From the NCBI RefSeq assembly GCF_001299475.1, contig NZ_CYUJ01000002.1, positions 372,001 through 436,000 of the forward strand: a stretch of 64,000 nt of DNA. Reading direction: 5' to 3'. How positions within the stretch are numbered: position 1 is the stretch's first letter; each line of letters starts with the position of its first letter. Below are positions 61,936 to 64,000 of the stretch, one piece after another. Under the pieces are notes generated by a model. That model saw only the letters and a program-made list of their open reading frames with translations, was not told the origin of the DNA and ran no database searches. The position numbers and the translations under genes were made by a program. The stretch comes from Neofamilia massiliensis (GTDB lineage Bacteria > Bacillota > Clostridia > Tissierellales > Peptoniphilaceae).

Positions 61936-62448
61936 ATGTTTGAAAAAGGTGAAATAGTTTTTTATAAGAATATTGGCGTGTGTATGGTAGATGGAATTAC
62001 AAGATTAGATTTTGCCTTAGATCCAAGACAAAAATACTATGTAATGAGAAGTATTTATAAAAACGGAGTAAATTATGTTCCAGTAGGCGGAGAAGTTGAA
62101 AATATTAGATCTATTATTTCTAAGGAAGAAGCCGAAGCCCTAATTGATAAAATTAAGGACATAGAGCCAGAACCAATTTTAGACCTGGCAGTCAAACAAA
62201 TGACTGAAGTATACGAAGAAAAATTAAATTCAGGCAATCCTGAAGATATTTTAGATTTACTTTTATCAATTGACAAGAAAAAAGAAATACTCTATGAAGA
62301 AAAGAAAAAATTTGGAGCCATAGACGATTCTTATTTAAAAAAGGCCATAGATATGTTTTATGAAGAAACTGCTGCAGCCTTGGGTTTAAAAAAAGAAGCT
62401 ATGGGAAAATATATAGAAGAAAGAACAGGCTTTACTCTAACTGTTTAG
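61936..62448 (+). CDS. CarD-family transcriptional regulator
   Basis: This 170-residue protein has the CarD RNA-polymerase-binding Tudor-like domain at the start (FEKGEIVFYKNIGVCMVDGI, KYYVMRSIYKNGVNYVPV) and a helical C-terminal domain. Family members tune transcription initiation, often of rRNA and stress genes. Confidence 0.92.
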   Translation: MFEKGEIVFYKNIGVCMVDGITRLDFALDPRQKYYVMRSIYKNGVNYVPVGGEVENIRSIISKEEAEALIDKIKDIEPEPILDLAVKQMTEVYEEKLNSGNPEDILDLLLSIDKKKEILYEEKKKFGAIDDSYLKKAIDMFYEETAAALGLKKEAMGKYIEERTGFTLTV

Positions 62449-62468
62449 CCTAAACTTAAAGAAAAATT

Positions 62469-62507
62469 AAGTTCGCACTTTGCATAGATAAAAGCTGCGA
62501 ACTTTTT
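62469..62507 (+). terminator. Terminator after the CarD gene
   Basis: AAGTTCGCA (62469-62477) and TGCGAACTT (62496-62504) form a 9-bp stem, followed by T. Confidence 0.8.
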
Positions 62508-62536
62508 AAAATATTAGAAAGTAAGAAGAGGACCAA

Positions 62537-63451
62537 ATGGAGAAAGAACAAATACTAAAAGACCTAGAAGATTTAAATATTGGAAAAATATTAATAGATG
62601 AGCCTATGAAAAACCACACCACCTTTGAAGTAGGTGGACCTGCAGATATTTTTATCGAGCCAAAAGACGAAGAGGCTTTAATAAAACTAATGGCATACTT
62701 GAGAAAAAAGTCTATTGATCATTTTATCCTAGGCCAAGGATCAAACCTTCTAGTAACAGACAAGGGCATTAGAGGAGTAGTTATAAAAATTCACGGCTGC
62801 CTGACAGACTTATACTTAGAAGATGAGAGGACAATTTATTCAGGAGCAGGCATAACAGTTCCAAGGCTTGCTAAATTTGCCCAAGACAATACTCTAACAG
62901 GACTTGAGAAAATTTCTGGAATTCCTGGAGATGTTGGCGGCGGAGTTTTTATGAACGCTGGAGCCTATGGCAGTGAATTTAAAGATGTAGTAAAAGAAGT
63001 AAAAGTTTTAACTACAGAAAATAAAGTTGAACTTATAAAAAACGAGGACATGGAATTTTCTTATAGACAGTCTTTAGTAAAGAAAAAAGGCTATATAGTT
63101 TTAGGGGCAAGTTTCTCCTTGGGAAAAGGTATCCAAGAAGAAATTGATGCCATGGTTTCTGACTATACTGCTAGACGTAGAAACAAACAACCATTAGAGT
63201 GGCCATCAGCTGGATCAACTTTTAAAAGACCAGAAGGCTATTATGCTGGAGCCTTAATAGAAGAAGCTGGCCTTAAGGGCCTAGTCCATAGGGGGGCCAT
63301 GGTTTCAGACAAACACTCAGGCTTTGTAATTAATCACGACCATGCAACTTATCAAGATATAATAGAATTAATTAAACTGATTCAACTTGAAGTCTACAAC
63401 AAAAGTGGAGTGAAGTTAGAAAGGGAAGTAAAGATTGTAGGAGAAAAGTAG
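62537..63451 (+). CDS. murB: UDP-N-acetylenolpyruvoylglucosamine reductase
   Basis: This 304-residue FAD enzyme of peptidoglycan synthesis has NHTTFEVGGPADIF, LGQGSNLLVTDKGIRG, SGIPGDVGGGVFMNAGAYG, SAGSTFKRPEG and KHSGFVIN. It is the type II form typical of Firmicutes. It is followed closely by rapZ, a common Firmicute order. Confidence 0.96.
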   Translation: MEKEQILKDLEDLNIGKILIDEPMKNHTTFEVGGPADIFIEPKDEEALIKLMAYLRKKSIDHFILGQGSNLLVTDKGIRGVVIKIHGCLTDLYLEDERTIYSGAGITVPRLAKFAQDNTLTGLEKISGIPGDVGGGVFMNAGAYGSEFKDVVKEVKVLTTENKVELIKNEDMEFSYRQSLVKKKGYIVLGASFSLGKGIQEEIDAMVSDYTARRRNKQPLEWPSAGSTFKRPEGYYAGALIEEAGLKGLVHRGAMVSDKHSGFVINHDHATYQDIIELIKLIQLEVYNKSGVKLEREVKIVGEK

Positions 63452-63460
63452 GGAGAGCTT

Positions 63461-64000
63461 ATGGAAAAAAATATTGAACTAATAGTAATAAGTGGCATAA
63501 GTGGAGCAGGTAAGTCAACTGCCTTAAGGGCTGTTGAAGACTTAGGATATTATTGTATGGACAATATTCCTCCTCAGCTTCTTACGACCTTTGTCCAGCT
63601 ATATGTCCAAACAAAATCAGCCCCATCAAAGGCGGCAGTTGTACTAGACATTAGGACCAGGGAATTTTTTGAGGACATATCCTTAGAACTTGAAAAATTA
63701 AAAAAACTGGGAGTTGACTACAAGTTAATATTTCTAGAAGCAGCAGACGAAACTGTTGTTAACAGGTACCAAGAAATGAGAAGGCCCCATCCTCTAGCAG
63801 CAGATGGAAATATTTTAGATGGTCTCAAAGAGGAAAGGAAAAAACTTCAAGCCATAAAAAAACTTGCTGACTATATAATAGACACATCGAGAATGAATAA
63901 CTATAAACTTAGGGCAGAGATAAATAATATCCTAGAGCTAGGTTCATCTCAAATGCAAGTTTCAATAGTTTCCTTTGGTTTTAAAAATGGAATCTTACTT
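63461..64000 (+). CDS. rapZ: RNase adapter/nucleotide-binding protein RapZ (YvcJ), 5' part
   Basis: The first 180 codons lie before the right edge; the frame is open to the end. The P-loop GISGAGKSTALRAVEDLGYY, CMDNIPPQLL, VVLDIRTREFF and RRPHPL are RapZ hallmarks. ATG 63461 follows AGGGAGAG, ten bases after murB. In Firmicutes this ATP/GTPase is usually followed by the yvcK and whiA genes, which would lie beyond the window. Confidence 0.93.
   Translation, partial: MEKNIELIVISGISGAGKSTALRAVEDLGYYCMDNIPPQLLTTFVQLYVQTKSAPSKAAVVLDIRTREFFEDISLELEKLKKLGVDYKLIFLEAADETVVNRYQEMRRPHPLAADGNILDGLKEERKKLQAIKKLADYIIDTSRMNNYKLRAEINNILELGSSQMQVSIVSFGFKNGILL

Overview
The window is low-GC, Gram-positive-type DNA: AT-rich intergenic regions, strong GGAGG ribosome binding sites, T-box and cobalamin riboswitches, SufCBDSU, YtrA-type GntR, CarD, Tpx and superoxide reductase. 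Together this suggests an anaerobic Firmicute of the Tissierellia type (Anaerococcus/Peptoniphilus-like); the genus is an inference. No tRNA, rRNA, insertion sequence or CRISPR array was seen.

Layout. (1) 1-21.6 kb is a peptide-signalling and peptide-natural-product island. The left edge holds agrD and the start of agrB on the minus strand. Sharing their promoter region is a plus-strand operon: a radical SAM/SPASM maturase, five tandem pairs of a Cys-rich precursor peptide and an ABC-2 permease, one shared ATPase and a sixth permease. An ABC exporter, an RRNPP-type regulator with a divergent small secreted peptide, and a second radical SAM cluster follow. That second cluster has a 48-residue precursor with a Gly-Gly junction and a 12-residue Cys-rich core, a protein with a JAMM metalloprotease motif, and two ABC exporters. 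The same operator, built of TTCAAC repeats 21-22 bp apart as expected for a LytTR/AgrA-type regulator, lies before three of these transcription units (599-631, 16473-16500, 19951-19977). The agr system therefore probably controls both RiPP clusters. (2) 21.7-24.8 kb is a cobalamin riboswitch with a CbiMNQO cobalt ECF transporter. (3) 24.9-35.8 kb is housekeeping: GNAT, Tpx, DUF1858, glycerol kinase, a ~660-nt structured non-coding RNA, a PepSY lipoprotein, cobalamin adenosyltransferase, glyoxalase, TrmB, a GntR/ABC module, L13/S9 and an M42 peptidase. (4) 36.0-38.9 kb is a T-box-controlled TrpXYZ-like ABC transporter. (5) 39.0-51.8 kb is a poly-gamma-glutamate module: a DUF6305 lipoprotein, a DctM-like permease with a 48-residue membrane partner, an M14/AstE-like hydrolase, two gamma-glutamyltransferase lipoproteins, PgsB, PgsC and a PgsW-like protein, then a histidine kinase, a response regulator and a DUF1624-like membrane protein. 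(6) 52-64 kb holds sufCBDSU, CpXC protein, superoxide reductase, an RlmL-like RNA methyltransferase, a PAS-PP2C phosphatase, pgi, CarD, murB and the 5' part of rapZ.

Most notable are the agr-linked double RiPP system, the 13-16-bp inverted repeats around every precursor gene of the five-fold array, the JAMM protein in the second RiPP cluster, and the large structured RNA at 28.39-29.05 kb. Several start codons were moved downstream on ribosome binding site evidence.
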